Shown here: positions 1 through 13,116 of the stretch, piece after piece | Position numbering within the stretch: position 1 is the first letter of the stretch | Layout of the letters: the number at the start of each line of letters is the position of its first letter | NCBI GenBank assembly: GCA_051294375.1 | Contig: CM119265.1 | Span: 3,625,620 to 3,689,619, forward strand | Origin: Paraspadella gotoi | Taxonomy: Eukaryota > Chaetognatha | Direction of reading: 5' to 3' | DNA: 64,000 bases | The notes under the pieces: generated by a model | Told to the model about the DNA's origin: nothing | The model's database searches: none | The model's input: only the letters and a program-made list of their open reading frames with translations | Program-made: the position numbers and the translations under genes

Positions 1-165
1 CTGTAAACTTAAAAGGGGTGATTTTCTTCCTTCAATTTTTTAAGAATATCCACCAAGACAATCGTTATTATGCGAAGATAACTAATGTGGAGTTGATCGA
101 CCGCCTCATCAAGAAAGAAAAGGAAGGATTTGAAGAACTTGGCGGCGCGAGAATGGCCAACGGCG
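1..165 (+). pseudogene. Fragment of alpha-family exon 1
   Basis: This stretch closely matches the alpha exon 1 seen at 15,196, 16,045 and 16,859, from the codons for TVNLKGVIFFLQF to the FEELGGAR segment. The similarity stops at the GGCGGCGCGAGA position, the same place where other copies switch to intron or to beta sequence. What follows is unlike any other copy. It is a truncated edge of the gene array and no complete gene can be built from it. Confidence 0.6.
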
Positions 166-3100
166 ACACCATCCCTTACCCATACCCTCCCCGGACCCTG
201 GTGAGTTGGACCTCGCTCCCCCAATTCCAAACAAGAGAAAGCACTCCTCCACCTTTGCAGAGCGATGACTCTAGCGATGACGAAGGGGAACGCATAACAT
301 TGGTCTTCAACAAAACTTGAAAATATTTGTCTTGACAATGAGAGACTAAAAATGGAGCGTTCTTCTCAACACTCCTCAGAGTGTCTAGCCTGAAACACAG
401 CAGAAAAAACACTCCACCTCAAACAATGCCTTTCGGAGGCAGAGATGGATTATCAATCACTTAACAAGGACAAAAAATAGAGGATCTGCAAGGGGAAAAC
501 GCTGAGGCTTAGGGCAACTTTAGAATCAATGAGAAATGCAGGACAGGGAAAGAGCTGCATTTAGAGGCTGCAAGAGAGATTGACAGAAATACTCATCGAT
601 GATGAAACTGCCATCCTCCTGCTCACCAGCAAAAATCGTCAACAATTCGCACTCCCAAACACCCCCAATTAGCCAGACAGCGATCGGCCAATGCGTCACT
701 TTCGACTCTAAATGAAAATCGAATCGAGGTCAGGCCCGCCGACCCCCACCCATCAACCCATTGCCTCTACCCCAGGACCCCTGTCACCTCCCCCTCCACC
801 TTCCCCCGCGAATCCTTAGCCACTGAACAGACCAATACGTGTCAGCCCCTGAAAGAAGAAGCCTCGACCAACTCTCGCATAAGAGATAGACGTACCTCTC
901 ACTCAGACTGCGTACGCCATGAACCATCCTATCCAAACTCACTCGCTCTCAAGTCGTAATCGCTTTGTGATCGCAGTCATGCAGCAATAGACGAAATGCT
1001 GAGCTATAATCATCTCGGATGCACTACAACGCACGACATGAAACACGAACATAAACCACTTGTACACACGAGGACTCCTCACGCACTAGGATATAAAGTG
1101 GAGAGACTATATCGCTCGTCTGTCTAACACGTACATTGAGAGAAAAATGAACAGTATAGGAATGTCGTGCTCCATCACTCAAGAGACACGTTTCTGATGC
1201 CGAACTTCGATCTGCATGACACGAGAAGGCATGGATGTTGACATAGCGGCGTTCAGGCCGCGATAGCAAGAAATCCACTGTTAAAGTCGAGTTCCCACAA
1301 CAGCTCTAGTCAATATTGATGAGTCGACAAAATGAATGACGAACAAACACGAACGCGAATCCGATGACGATTGACGAACGATCGGCGTTCCCACGGTTGG
1401 ACAAAATCCATTCCCCTGAAAGCAAAGAACTTTCCAATTCCAGATGAATTCTAGCGCCTCTTTCTGATTACTTAATGCACTCAAAACATAATAAAATGCC
1501 TTTATTTATTAAAGGACACAAAGAACAACAAAGTAGCAGAGAACTTTTCTAACCATTGCATCAAAAAGCCTCCTATGGAACAAAAATTTTCTTTGAGGCA
1601 AGTCGCTTATCAGGGACTCGATAAGAGAAAGCTCACAGAAAAAGGAGTTATTCGAGGTTCTAGGCAGTCTTGCTGATTATAACATTGCTACCTCACGTCC
1701 GGTTATGGACCGATTCCACACACTCAGGCCGCATGCACAATGAGGATCCAAATCGATTTCCTAGACAGGGTCGAAAGCAGGGGTTATTGAGACATTGAAA
1801 ATTCCCACCCACCACAAAGAGGTTTTACTCTGGCAGAAGATGCATGTAAGTCACACATCACGTTTCATTTGAGGGCGGTAAACTTCCCAGACATGGATAG
1901 TAGCCGCATTATCAGAAATAGCGACCTAACTGATCGGCCAATGACGATGTCGGAGTCACTGCGCTATAGACAAAACAAGATAGTCTTCTCCAACAACCAT
2001 ACCAACAAAACAGATTTTCCACAAACCATAACAACTTCAACAACCAAAAAATGATCCAAATAATCGAAAATCAGTTCCAAAAATGCTTCAATTAACAGAA
2101 CAGTAATGACTCTAGGCAATATCGGACCACAACAACAACAACAACAGCAATACAGTGCACCACAACAATAATACGCAACTGCAGCTGCCCCCCCCACCCC
2201 CCTTAATTACAAATTCCACGGACCACAACAACAACCCCACAACCAACAACAACAACTCGCTTTCCAGCTGTGGGCTCCGCCAAACAACCAACCAAAAGCA
2301 GCCCAAGCCTCCACAACAACAAACAAACAAACTTCGACCTCCGAGCTACAACGTTACCTCAATGGCAACCAGCCAAAACCCTTTGTCAGAACCAGGATGG
2401 TTCGGCACCTTTCGAAACCCAAGGTTTTTGAACAGAATTCCAGCCCCACCTGCAACCCCAGAGAATGCCAGCTAATTGCAGAAAGGCGAACCCATCGTTC
2501 AGGGGAAAAAGTTGCCAAATTGCCGACAGCAAGTTGAATTTCCCATGAGACTTCATATTGCCAATTTAAAACTTTTGCTGCATTATTGCAAACATTAAGC
2601 GCTTGACATTGCTGGAGATCAACGCCACAGCAGAACCTGCGTATTGTCCTTCTCACAACAGGCGACGGCGCCAGGGCAGTCAACAAAATCAAACAGAAGT
2701 TGACGGCCGACGCGGCGTCCCCGGTGAGAAATGTTTGTGAAACCTCGTAGAAATAATTTTCCCAAAACATTCAACAAATAAATTTGACTCTGACATAATG
2801 CACGGCAACTGTATCATAGCAGGGCAATTATAATAATCACCGTTCTGAGACCACTCTGACACCTTCTCAATCACATTGAGGAGTCACCTGGGGCGTCGTC
2901 ATCTATGCCCATGGCCAAAGCAATAAATTGCGACATTTGAAGTCTTTTGCTGACAAAAACTCTGTACTATAAAACCTTCGAAACCATATTATATGCATGT
3001 CTTTTGAGTTTTAGCTTTTGCAAACAAACAAATTTTGCACAATATTTGTAGATAAGGCCAAGGCAACGCATGCCCCGCCCCAACTTGCCCCATGAGTAAC

Positions 3101-5079
3101 TTTTGAAACAAGATCAAACCATGTTTTTGCCGCAGTATTAGGTTATGAGAAAAGGAAACTAGAATCTAACTTATCAATGCAAGTGGTGATAATGAGTCAC
3201 CAAAAACGTATTCACGACATCCCATGAAGGAGTAAAACAATCGCGGAAAATCAGCGAAAGTATTGCGCTGACCGAATTACCAACTCCAGTATTACGCCAA
3301 CCGAAAACCCCACCAATATTGCACCAACCCAAAATCATGCCCCAATCTTGTTCCCGAGGGGACCCAGATTCAGATAAAACCTCCCAATATCCATACCCCA
3401 ATTTCAGTCCCCAAGGGGACGGAATCAGATAAAAACCCCACAATTCAACCCCATTCAGTTCCCTAAGGGACAAAATCTGAAAATTTTACTTCCCAAACTG
3501 TGCCCCCCAACCAGTTCCCTAGGGAATAAATCCCAGTTTAAATCGCATCAAAGGAATTACCAGACACTCCAAAGCTAACCACCAACCAAGTTTGGGATAA
3601 GACATAGGGGAAAACCTCCCAAAATTTAGGAAATGAGGAATGTTTATTACACTCACAATTCCAAAGGGAACCCCTGGGTTAAAGAATCCACAAGCCAATG
3701 GAATGTACAATTACAAATATGCTTCCCGAACATGGTCCACTTCCCCCTTTAAACAAATCAAACACAGTAACCTTCAAACAAGTTACTCAACACTAACCAA
3801 CAAGGTAAAAGGGTTCTAACCTTTATTTAGTTGGAATATTAACAATAAACATCGTAAAAAGAAATCGTACTAGATACAGGGAGCCACGACCTCACTAATC
3901 AGGCAACGAATTAGCTAAGAGGACTTACAAATGTACATTGAACCTTACTGAAAGCTGTAACCCATTTAATACGGCAAATTTGGCTCTATTAATAGCAAAC
4001 AAATTAGCAAAGGCATTAGTTGACCTGGTTTGTAGTTAAAAAACCAAGTATGTATCCTTCCTTAGTTATTGAGAATAATGAATAGCAACCTACCCTCCAT
4101 TCTTTTTATTTCTTATAGGGAATTCTTTTTCTTGTTGCAAACCTACAAATTAGCTTGAAACGCGGATTTGCTCCATCTCACGGACTCCATAAGCTATTTC
4201 CACTCATGAAAGGGCACCAAGAAATGACTGAGTAGAAAAGGAAACCATATCCCACTATACTAGAACGTAACTATGATTTCCAATAAGCCGGTGACAAAAT
4301 TAAAAATCAATTGAGGATAAATCCCTCACTCCCAACAGTCACATCATTAGTAAATCTAAACACATGGGAGCTAATGGAGAGGGTACTAGGTTCGCTTTGA
4401 CACGCAATAGACACTTTGAGAATGAATTTTATTGTACATTAGATCTCATTCTTTTTCCCGTTGTGTTATGCGCCTCTAGATATGTCCTACCTTACTGTTC
4501 AACAGAAGGACAAATGCACGTACTACCTATAAAAGATCCGCATAAATTAAATTAGTTCATAATGAACACCGAGGTGATACCACATAATCAGCTGGAAGTC
4601 TGTCCATTCATGATACGCGCGTCAGCACAACTACTTACCGTAACTACCCAGAGCCTTGGCTCACCCCCTTCGTCTCTATAGTATTAAGGACATTTCTTTA
4701 TCGGAACACCTCATCCACTTAAACAGTAGATTTTGGCTGGGGTAATTAAAACCCAGTCGCCCTTATATGTGCCGAAGGTCGGGTAGTTGACCTTGTTGAT
4801 ACTCGGGCCTCGATTTCTCCTTTGAATGTCGTATTTTGTATGTCTACTTGCCCTTATAACTCGGCTATATAAGGAAAACAAAAAACAAAAAAAAAAGAAT
4901 TATAATTTGCGTTTGAAGAGAAAGTAAAACTCTCTCCCTAGTAACAAACAGCTTATGTCCCATTTATCTCCTCTTACAGTATAAAACTTGTGACCAAAGA
5001 CCGTCGTGACTCTCCGAATCCCCTTTTTGCTCCTTCAACTGCAACAACGACCTTCTTCTTCGTTACAAATCGCTGTGGG
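166..5079. other. Unassigned stretch without supported genes
   Basis: I see no reading frame with family resemblance or convincing splice structure. Local composition features are a CAA-rich tract near 2,130-2,300 and a loose repeat of CCAAGGGGAC-like motifs near 3,290-3,530. Because the adjoining 5,080-11,161 is a noisy inverted copy of the gene array, this part may be the same material degraded past recognition, or unpolished sequence. I cannot separate these options by eye. Confidence 0.4.
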
Positions 5080-5955
5080 CCCATCCGGATAAACCTTCCA
5101 GACTGATTCTGTCTCCGTTCTTCTGTCCTCCTTTCCTTCTCCGTAAATGTTAGTGGAATTCCGGGAGGTTCATTTGTGCAACTAGACTAGTGCAAGACAG
5201 GAGAAACTCAACGCTGCGTTTTAGCACCGCCGTACAAATCCACGCCACCAACAAACTCTGGGTCAACATCGCCTAGTCACCAGTGTTCGAAGGTTGTTTG
5301 TCTGTCATCTCGGTACTAAAAAGGTAAAATTGGAAAAAAAGCTCAATTTTAAATTTACATAAATTATTAGAAATATAAAAAGTTAATTTATAGGATAGAA
5401 GAATTATAGTATGGAGTAGATAGTGAAAAAGAGAACAACACACACAAACAAACTCAAAAAACCAAACTTTAATGGTCTTTCATAATGTATCACATAGTTT
5501 ATGAAGCCAATGTGATCGTTTTGCCTTTCCTGAGAATTGCGAAGAGGCCGCCGAAGCAGACAGCCAGGCGCTGCAAACTAAAAGGAAAAGAGGGGGGGAT
5601 TTAGGGGCATGAAACTTTAAGTTTAAACCCATTAAATGTGTCCCCCATAATATTATGGAATATTAGCATTTTAATTTTTTTTAAAGAAAAAGATCGTAAT
5701 ATTAAAAAGAAACTTCATTACTAATATAAAATCTTAGCATAAATTCAGAAATATTAATGATAATTTCTATGTTTACTCACAAAGGTTTTATCTCGTGCCG
5801 CCGCCTAGGTTTCTTCCAAATCGACTTCCTTTTCATGATCTTTCGACGAAGTCAAACGCCGAATGCGCATCACTCCGCATTAAAGAGTTGTAACTTCTCG
5901 ATAAGAGGGGGAAATCCAGATTATATCGATTGTCTTGTTGGTGGATCTTCAAAAA
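5080..5955 (-). pseudogene. Inverted degraded alpha gene, exons 1 to 3
   Basis: Read on the minus strand this gives alpha exon 1 (about 5,955-5,760, including the GAAGATCCACCAA stretch), exon 2 (about 5,590-5,460, ending in a recognisable ACATTATGAAAGACC segment), the AT-rich intron 2 and the start of exon 3 (CTTTTTAGTACCGAG near 5,320). Order and spacing are those of the plus-strand units, but substitutions and insertions are frequent and no frame is open. It is either an old inverted copy or badly called sequence. Confidence 0.5.
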
Positions 5956-8900
5956 AAGGGTAGGGCAGTTGGGAAAAAATGAACCCCTTAATCCTTACCC
6001 CTAATCCCAACCCCCGAAGCCATTACGAACCTCCACACTTACTTCACTTGGACAAACCCATAATTGTCCCTCAAATAATCTGAAGTTCCCACTTTAATGA
6101 GGACTAACCTATATCCCGGTAACACGAACCCGTAACAGTGACCCTTTACACTAAGTCCCGCATTCATTAGCAACACCATAATAAACTCATTAGTCTCTTT
6201 TATTCGTCTCTGGTCGGTTCGTTTGGTTATCCTCATGAATTATTGACAGCATCTCAGCTACTATACAATTCATTCAAGCCATTCCCGATGAAATGTGAAA
6301 GGCCATAGAAAAATTTCTCTCCTTTTCCCTCTCAACAAAAATCGAAAAAAATTAATCATGTTATTCCTCTACAAAGATATGGAGTTTGGAACTGACGATC
6401 TCTCTTAATGATTTTTGGTCACCCATGAACGTTTCCCTTTGAATAGAGGCCGGCAACTCAGATAATAACACAGGTCAAACATAATTAAGTCGAGAGTAGT
6501 TAACAAGGTGTCCTTGTCTATCCTTCTTCGAGATGGGTTTGTGTCTCCTTATGCGAGAAAATTGAATTCAAATCATATTGTACGTGATAAGAGAAGTAGC
6601 GCCATGTTAATATTACAAATTTGTTAAACCCGTTTTTCCTTCAGGCTTTATCAACTCATTGCTTAAAGGGTCTCACACAACTCCGATTGTGTGATGTTAC
6701 CGCTTGTACAACGGTAATAATTGAGCTCAATCGACAATACTATTAGCTACTATCTTCAAGGTTACGGTTAAATTAAATGGAACCCGTCCGAAGTCTTTCC
6801 ACTCGGGCAGGACCCTATTCTTCTTCTTAGTTCTTTCCACAAATTTCTGCTACTGTTAATTTAAGCACCCCGAAACAATTAAGAGTCCCGGTTCTACCCG
6901 TTGAATGCCTTATCCTATATATCAAGAAAAGCTATTGCGCTTGGCTAGGTTGGGTTGACTGTGTACACAAAGTATAAAAGATCCTTGTGTTGGAAACACT
7001 GTTATGTGCTCCGGTCAGTAGGAGGCCAGATTTTTGAGGTAGTTTCAGGACATTTACGAGCTCCACGGCAACGTTCATCTAGGATAGGGGATGACTTTTG
7101 AACTTTCGCGTTTCCAACGCCGATATAGCGACATTTGACAACCTCTGCCTGTACATTGTACTTATACGAGTGCGAACTACTACGTGTGATCCTTCATCCA
7201 GTTTTTATTATCTTTTATTTATAATCCCTTGTTTTACCGTGAGTTTTTTAAAGAATTTGCTTGCTCATGTTTTGTTTTTTTGAACGGAGGCACTGATGAC
7301 CCCGCCGAGGCTTTTTTGTCCTCAATCAAATTTTACCTTTGAACGCAATTATCGTTTTAAAAAATTAATTCTTTCTCTGGAACTCGAACCAGTTAATACT
7401 TACGTTTAATTTATATATAAAAACGTCCGTAATTGACCGACGTTTATTGAGACCTGACCACAACTTCGTTCCCCATCCCCTATTGATCTTCAAATTGCAA
7501 AAAGGTTCTTTCTTTTCAATCACTTGACCCCTTTGGTTTGTCAAGATACGTGTGTACATGAGTCCTTTTCCTCGTCCGTCCGAACTCTCCGATCACGTCC
7601 CAATACGGCCAATTACTCGGCCAGTTTGTACAGATAGCGCCGCCCGGTCCCATTGTGAATACCGCGAGTTCAGTGTGACTTCCACTTTTGCGACCCTTAT
7701 TGCTACAGCGCCGATCATGCCCTGATTTTGCAACTTAGTTTCCAGCACTCAGAAAGCATAGCAGGTGTTGAGCGCGAGGTACGAGGGATACTCCCATGCT
7801 TTTTAGTTCGACAGTTTCTCCCGGCTTTTTTATTGATGGTCGCACACCCGAGATCAACCGGGCCCGAATCCTGCGTCACCGCAACCAATCCTAGGTGCCC
7901 GATACCTTACGAATCGTTGATATTCCAAGGGTAATTAGAGTCGTGAATTATTTAAATCAAGGTTTTCACTATAGGAATCAATTTTTTGTCTTTACTCAAG
8001 CATTTGGTGCTAAATACTTAACACAATTGTAATTAAACCTTTTTACGACACTGGATCCTCACATGCTTAGCGATGTCACCTCATTGCAAATGCAATTTTG
8101 TCAATAGGAAATAATGTTATATAAAACTGCTAAAAATCTTAGAGCGTACCACCAATGTGGACTCAACTCGGCTGGATATCTGATCTGCCTCAGACATGGG
8201 TTTTCTTGAAGTGTGCATGAGGAAGACACCGCCTATATTTTCGCTGGCAAACTTTGGTATTGTGTTTTTCCTGTGTAGTCTAAGCTGACCCCAAGGCTCA
8301 CACACCATTGTGACAAGGTCACTTCAAAATAACATTTATTTATTTATTTACTTAGATTTATTTTATTTACTTAATTTATTTATTTACTATAATTTATTTA
8401 TTTACCTTAAATATTTATTACTTAATTTATTTATTTAGCTTGAGTTTATTTATTTATTATTTATTTATACTTAATTTATTGTTATGTTAACGTAGAGTTC
8501 TCATATTGTATTTACTAATTTATTTATTTACTTATGTTTATTTTTTCTTACCAACTTACTTACTTACTTTTACGTTTGATATGTCTAAATACTTACTTTA
8601 TCTTTTACACTTCTATTTATTTAAATGTAGAGGTGGTAGACATTTGGTTAGTTGCGCTTGAGTAAGTGTTTTTATATCGGAGCTACCGGCCTGAAGCGGT
8701 TCAGCTGATAATGATGTCGGTGTGAAGCTTCTTTTGTGATGTCGTCGTCTATTGGATGCCGGTGCGTTCAACGCATCCTGATGACCATGGTGGAAATCTG
8801 TAACCGTTCGTTTGATTATTTAAAATTAATGCAATGAATTATTATAAAAATGTACAGAATGATTATTATCATTAAGTTTAACTGTGTGGGAGGTCTCTCG

Positions 8901-11161
8901 AATATATAATACATTCATAGTTAAAAAATTTAAGATTCTATGGGTCTTACGCTCATCTTGAATAGCTCTGAGAAGTGTGGTGTTCATAATTTCAGATTTT
9001 GAGGTTCCAAGTATTTTTTATGTTGAATTTACAACTTTATATGGATTTAACTGCAAATTAATATGAACATGATGTCGATTCTATCTGGAAATTGTTCATG
9101 CCGTCAGTACTTCAACGGTGTTTTTTAATATCCAAATTCTACTCTAGGCCAGCTTTATACTGAAGAGACTGTGACTTCTTTATTTGTCTAGAATTGATAA
9201 CTATGCAGTATGGCAGTAACGAGGTGGGTTATCCGGTGGGTATGACGGACTAATGAAATACTGAAGACTTCCTTGACAATTCACATGTTAACCTCTGGTG
9301 GCTCTGGGCTATTACACTAGTTGTGTTTTGAAACGGTTGCTTTACACGGGGAAACCTTTTTGAGGAAGTGAGGAAGAGACATGGAGGGTGAAGAGGAAAG
9401 AGAGGAGGAGAAGGAGCGAGAAATGAGGGGAGCCGGGAAGGAAAGAAGTGCTCTCTGTGAATCGCGAGCTCTGAACTTCTTTTTTCGTTCTTCTGAGAGC
9501 TTACTGGTTCTGGTCGTGTGATGACTATTTAACAGACTTCCAATGTGTAAAGTTCTGGTTATAAAAAATTGTGTTATGTGTTCTTTTGAGAGATTCTGTA
9601 ACTTCGCATTCTTTCTGTACTTCATTTCTTTCTGTGACTCTCCTCTTTTCTAGTTTTTTTTCTTTCCATTTCCATTTCTGTGCACCCTTTACTTATTAGT
9701 TCTCATCCTCCTTACCGATCTTTTGCGACTTTATTGTGTGTGGTTTTCCTTTCGCCCTTAACTATCGCTCTTGCCATATTGGTCAACTGTTACTTACTTT
9801 CAGAACGGTACACAGACTTAGAAAATGTTCTCATGAATTACCTTGTCGCTTCTTACTTCTTGAGAATCTCAGTCCAGGAACTTCCATCCTTGACTAGTCG
9901 TACGAGCCCGGCATTTTCGACATGGCTCACATAAGAGTGGTGTACTACATAATCAATATGGGTCTGGGTGTATCCTAGGACGATTAGCCTTGCGTTCCAA
10001 AGTTGTTAGCTGCCTCTCAGTTATATGAAAATTTCTTTCCCTGGTGGCCAAAGGGCAGTGCTCGCGATATCTCAGCATGACAGACAAAGTTCCTCTCACT
10101 GTATATCTCCTTCAGAGAGGTGCCACTATGACCTTGCGTAACTTAATCGAATAGCGCTCTGGTGCGCATAAAGCTGGAGACACGAGGGTATCCTACTTGA
10201 TTCCGGTGTGTTCTCAACTTCCTGTAATCTTTATAACACTTCAGTCGCGATTTTCTTCTGATGAGGGCGGCGCTCGGGAGTTAGGGTAGTTTGGAGCTGG
10301 GTGGGATCACGTGCGAGGGGGCTCTCATTCTCTTTGAAGTCGGTGCACGGATTATGTATTGTCTACGGATTGCCCGGGGCTATACGTGTTTAAAGAAAAC
10401 AAAAAGAGCGGAAAAAAAACATTAATATTTGTCTGTTTGTAAGTTAATTCTCCGGTAAAATCCTCTCATTTTTCTACTAATAAACTTGACCAAACCTAAT
10501 CTCCCCAATTCCTTGTCCTCCACTGCATATAATGATTCTTTCTCATTACTAATTTCCGTGGTGGGGCCAAATCGTTTTCGGGTTCCGTTCTTCCTTTCCC
10601 TTCCGTGATGTAGTGGTTCGGGGGGAGGTGAGCAGGTCGACAGGTGTTGTCTTATCTCGAGGTACTAAAAAGGAAAAAATTGGAAAAAGCATTAAATACA
10701 TAATATAGATATAAAGTTAATTATAGATAGAAGAAATATATGGAATGATAATAAAAGAGAACAACAAACAACAAAAAAACAAACTTAGACACTGTCTTTT
10801 CAAATGTGTATCACATAGTTTCATTGAAAGGCAATTCAATGTTGACTCGTTTGCCTTCCCTGAGGAACTGGCGAAGAAATGTCCGCCACGAGCAGACCAC
10901 CAGGCGTGCCAACCTAAAAGGAAAGAGGGGTGGCCGGGAGGGAAGGGAGTTTGATAGAAAATCTTTAAGAGAGCTCTGGACAGTTGTGAAATAGTTCTTG
11001 GCAAAAATTATGAGTATACATATATTTTTTTTAAAGGTAAAAAGATCCGCTCTAAATATAAAAGAACCTCTAGATTATTTACCTCTATATATATAAGATT
11101 TTTTCACATATTCTATACTAGTTAACTCCAGGGGCAGTCTCGCGCCGGCCAGTTTCTTTCA
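5956..11161 (-). repeat. Inverted, expanded, noisy copy of one array unit
   Basis: Reading down from 11,161 on the minus strand, the landmarks of the 3.57-kb unit appear in order: alpha exon 1 end with its donor (11,160-11,100), exon 2 (10,915-10,803), exon 3 (10,665-10,445), the Ser-rich tail region (9,640-9,335), the gamma leader (8,800-8,670), the AT-rich minisatellite (8,640-8,330), the gamma tail (7,560-7,280) and the complement of the TTAGGG-like block (about 6,015-5,965). Total length is about 5.2 kb against 3.57 kb, with the expansion spread along its length. No gene is intact. It meets the plus-strand array head to head at the first N gap. Confidence 0.6.
8330..8640. repeat. TTTA-rich minisatellite, inverted copy
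   Basis: Imperfect repeats of ATTTATTTATTTACTT. This is the complement of the AAGTAAATAAATAAAT tract found once per unit at 18,808, 22,378 and 25,970, and lies at the matching place in the inverted unit. Confidence 0.7.
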
Positions 11162-11186
11162 NNNNNNNNNNNNNNNNNNNNNNNNN
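11162..11186. other. Assembly gap of 25 N
   Basis: Exactly 25 undetermined bases. Inverted array material ends on its left and plus-strand beta sequence begins on its right, so the apparent inversion junction is not actually sequenced. Confidence 0.95.
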
Positions 11187-11391
11187 TAATCCGCAAAGAA
11201 TCATCGGGCGGGGCGGCGTTCTTCTCGAACGCCGTCGTGTGTACGGGAGGTTAAACCTCGGAGATGAGGTCGACGACTCCGACAGTGAGGAGGACGACAT
11301 GGAGTGCGGCTACAACTATGTCTACGTCGAGGATGGAAAAAACCCAAAGAAAGAATTAATTAGGCAAAGTAAAAGATATTATAAAAAGTAA
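11187..11391 (+). pseudogene. Beta-family last exon (3' part)
   Basis: Open frame with the beta C-terminus: NPQRIIGRGGVLLERRRVYG, an acidic segment (DEVDDSDSEEDDME), then YNYVYVEDG and a basic end with stop at 11,389-11,391. The same tail recurs at 14,550-14,760 and 16,255-16,475. The N-terminal exons that should precede it are lost in the gap. No function is assigned. The alternation of acidic and basic stretches would suit a nuclear protein, but that is inference. Confidence 0.5.
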
Positions 11392-11516
11392 AAAGGGTAA
11401 AAAACGGGAACTTTTGAGAAACTTTTTTTGATTTTAATAGTTTTTTCAAACTTTTGATTTGAATTGTTGTAAATAAATTGTTTAAATTGTGTAATAAATT
11501 TTATATATTTTGATTT

Positions 11517-11735
11517 TTGATTCTCTCTCACTCTCTCTCTCTCTTACTCTCTCTCTCTGTTTCTCTTTCTCTCTGTTTCTCTTTCTATAATTCTCTCTCT
11601 CTCTGTTTCTCTTTCTATAATTCTCTCTCTCTCTCTGTTTCTCTCTATTTCTCTCTCTCTGTTTCTCTTTCTATAATTCTCTCTTTCTCTCTCTCTCTGT
11701 TTTTCTCTTTTTTCTTTTGTCCCTTTCTATTATAT
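11517..11735 (+). repeat. CT-rich tract between beta and alpha genes
   Basis: A long polypyrimidine tract made of CTCTCT runs broken by TGTTTCTCTTTCTATAATT blocks. Equivalent tracts lie at 14,063-14,215, 14,915-15,125, 15,790-15,910 and 16,593-16,790. They fall downstream of beta tails or at sites where copies are truncated, and appear to have served as recombination points. Confidence 0.85.
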
Positions 11736-11762
11736 AAAAAGATTTTCTTTGTGTATGACAAA

Positions 11763-11787
11763 NNNNNNNNNNNNNNNNNNNNNNNNN
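11763..11787. other. Assembly gap of 25 N
   Basis: Exactly 25 undetermined bases, between sequence that normally precedes alpha exon 1 and the start of a beta-related block. Confidence 0.95.
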
Positions 11788-12880
11788 ACGTTCTATATGC
11801 TTCATCAGTCGACAGAGGATCGTTTCTGTCTTTCATTGCACATCTTAAGGAGTGAAGTATATACTGGGATGCTTTGAAGTAAGACATAAGTGCTCAGAGA
11901 TCTACTTGTTCTGGTTAAACTGTCATTTATGTCACTTTTGCATATTTCCCAACAAGATGAAAAGCGGAAATGCAGCATGGCAGAATCTTTGCAGCTTCAC
12001 AGTATGCTTTGAGCAGTTAATCTTTATGGTAATCCTTATATTTTTGATAGGCCTTTTGAAACCTATACATCCATCGCCGGCAAGGAAAGAGAAGGAGGCA
12101 GATTAGGTTGTTCTTAAATAAAATGATTTGAAATCTGTTCATGTTCCATTTCGGAGAAGTCAGTGGAAGAGAGTTTGGAAGGTGACGAGAGTGATGGTAA
12201 GGACGTTGAAGGCGAGACTGAAAAATAAAAGAAAAATCACAAGCCATCTTCAAAAAGCATTTTGTCGATGTCGGTTAAGAACGCTAGTATCAAAGAAACA
12301 AGCACCCGCCTTAATTAGCAACAGCTCGATCACAACGGTCCAGAGTAAGAACATTAAACTGTAGAGACAGTAGTAGCAATACCTAGCTGTAACAAAGAAG
12401 CAGTTGTAGAATCAGTAACATGACAGAAAAACAAGAAACTCCTCCCCCAACCCCCGTTAAAATGAGTGAGCTTGAGAGGGTGAAGCTCTTTTTAAGGGTA
12501 AACTTCGCTAAAAGAACTCGAATGACGAGGTTTGACCTCGGAGCACCAGATCATGAAGGAGGAGGAAGAGGGATTGAGGAGCTCGGAGGGAACCGACTAC
12601 GATAGCTGATTGGTAAATAAAAATATTAATAAATAAATAAATAAACAAATAAATAAACAAATAAATAAATACATAAATAAAGAATAAATAAACAAAATCA
12701 ATGTTTTTTTGTCAGGTGTCTCCACCGAGCGGCCTTCTTCTGGACTTACGACAAAGTTCGTGGGGAGGAGAACTTTGTCAGATCTGCTTGTTTCAACAAT
12801 GTTCATATGCTTCACAGTGAAGAGGATCGTTTTCGTCTTTTCATCAACATCCTAAGAGTGAGTATTACTGGGATGCTTTG
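11788..12880 (+). pseudogene. Beta-family gene, copy 1 (broken)
   Basis: The copy carries an acidic N-terminal stretch (SVEESLEGDESDGKD), a basic KNKRK-like patch, the KKQAPALISNSS segment, MSELERVKLF, then an exon end like EELGGNRL with donor TTGGTAAATA. A TAAA-rich intron (12,612-12,690) follows, then an exon reading CLHRAAFF near 12,717 that diverges after GEEN into a different tail (HMLHSEEDRF) ending at a GTGAGT donor near 12,857. Several one-base frame breaks separate the pieces. It is paralogous to copy 2 at 13,117, which shows the same order. Confidence 0.45.
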
Positions 12881-13116
12881 AAATAAGACATAAGTGAGAA
12901 TTACTTTCTGGTTAAATGTGATTTATGTCTTTGCATATTTCCCAACAAGATGAAAAGGGATAAGCACAATGGCAAATCTTTGCTTTCCAGGATGGTGAGC
13001 AGTTCATACTTTTATTGGTAATCCTTATTTTTTGATAGGCCTTTTGAAACCTATACATCCATCGCGGCAAGGAAAGAGAAGGAGGCAGATTAGTTTTGCC
13101 TTTGGTCTTAAATAAA

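Noticed and set aside
2155-2475. Asn/Gln/Pro-rich plus-strand frame
   Set aside because: It is a translation of CAA and CCC repeats with no family resemblance, no splice context, and lies in the unreliable first 11 kb.
11517-11855. Leu/Ser-rich frame over the CT tract
   Set aside because: Pure consequence of CTCTCT repeats crossing an N gap; similar frames exist over every CT tract.
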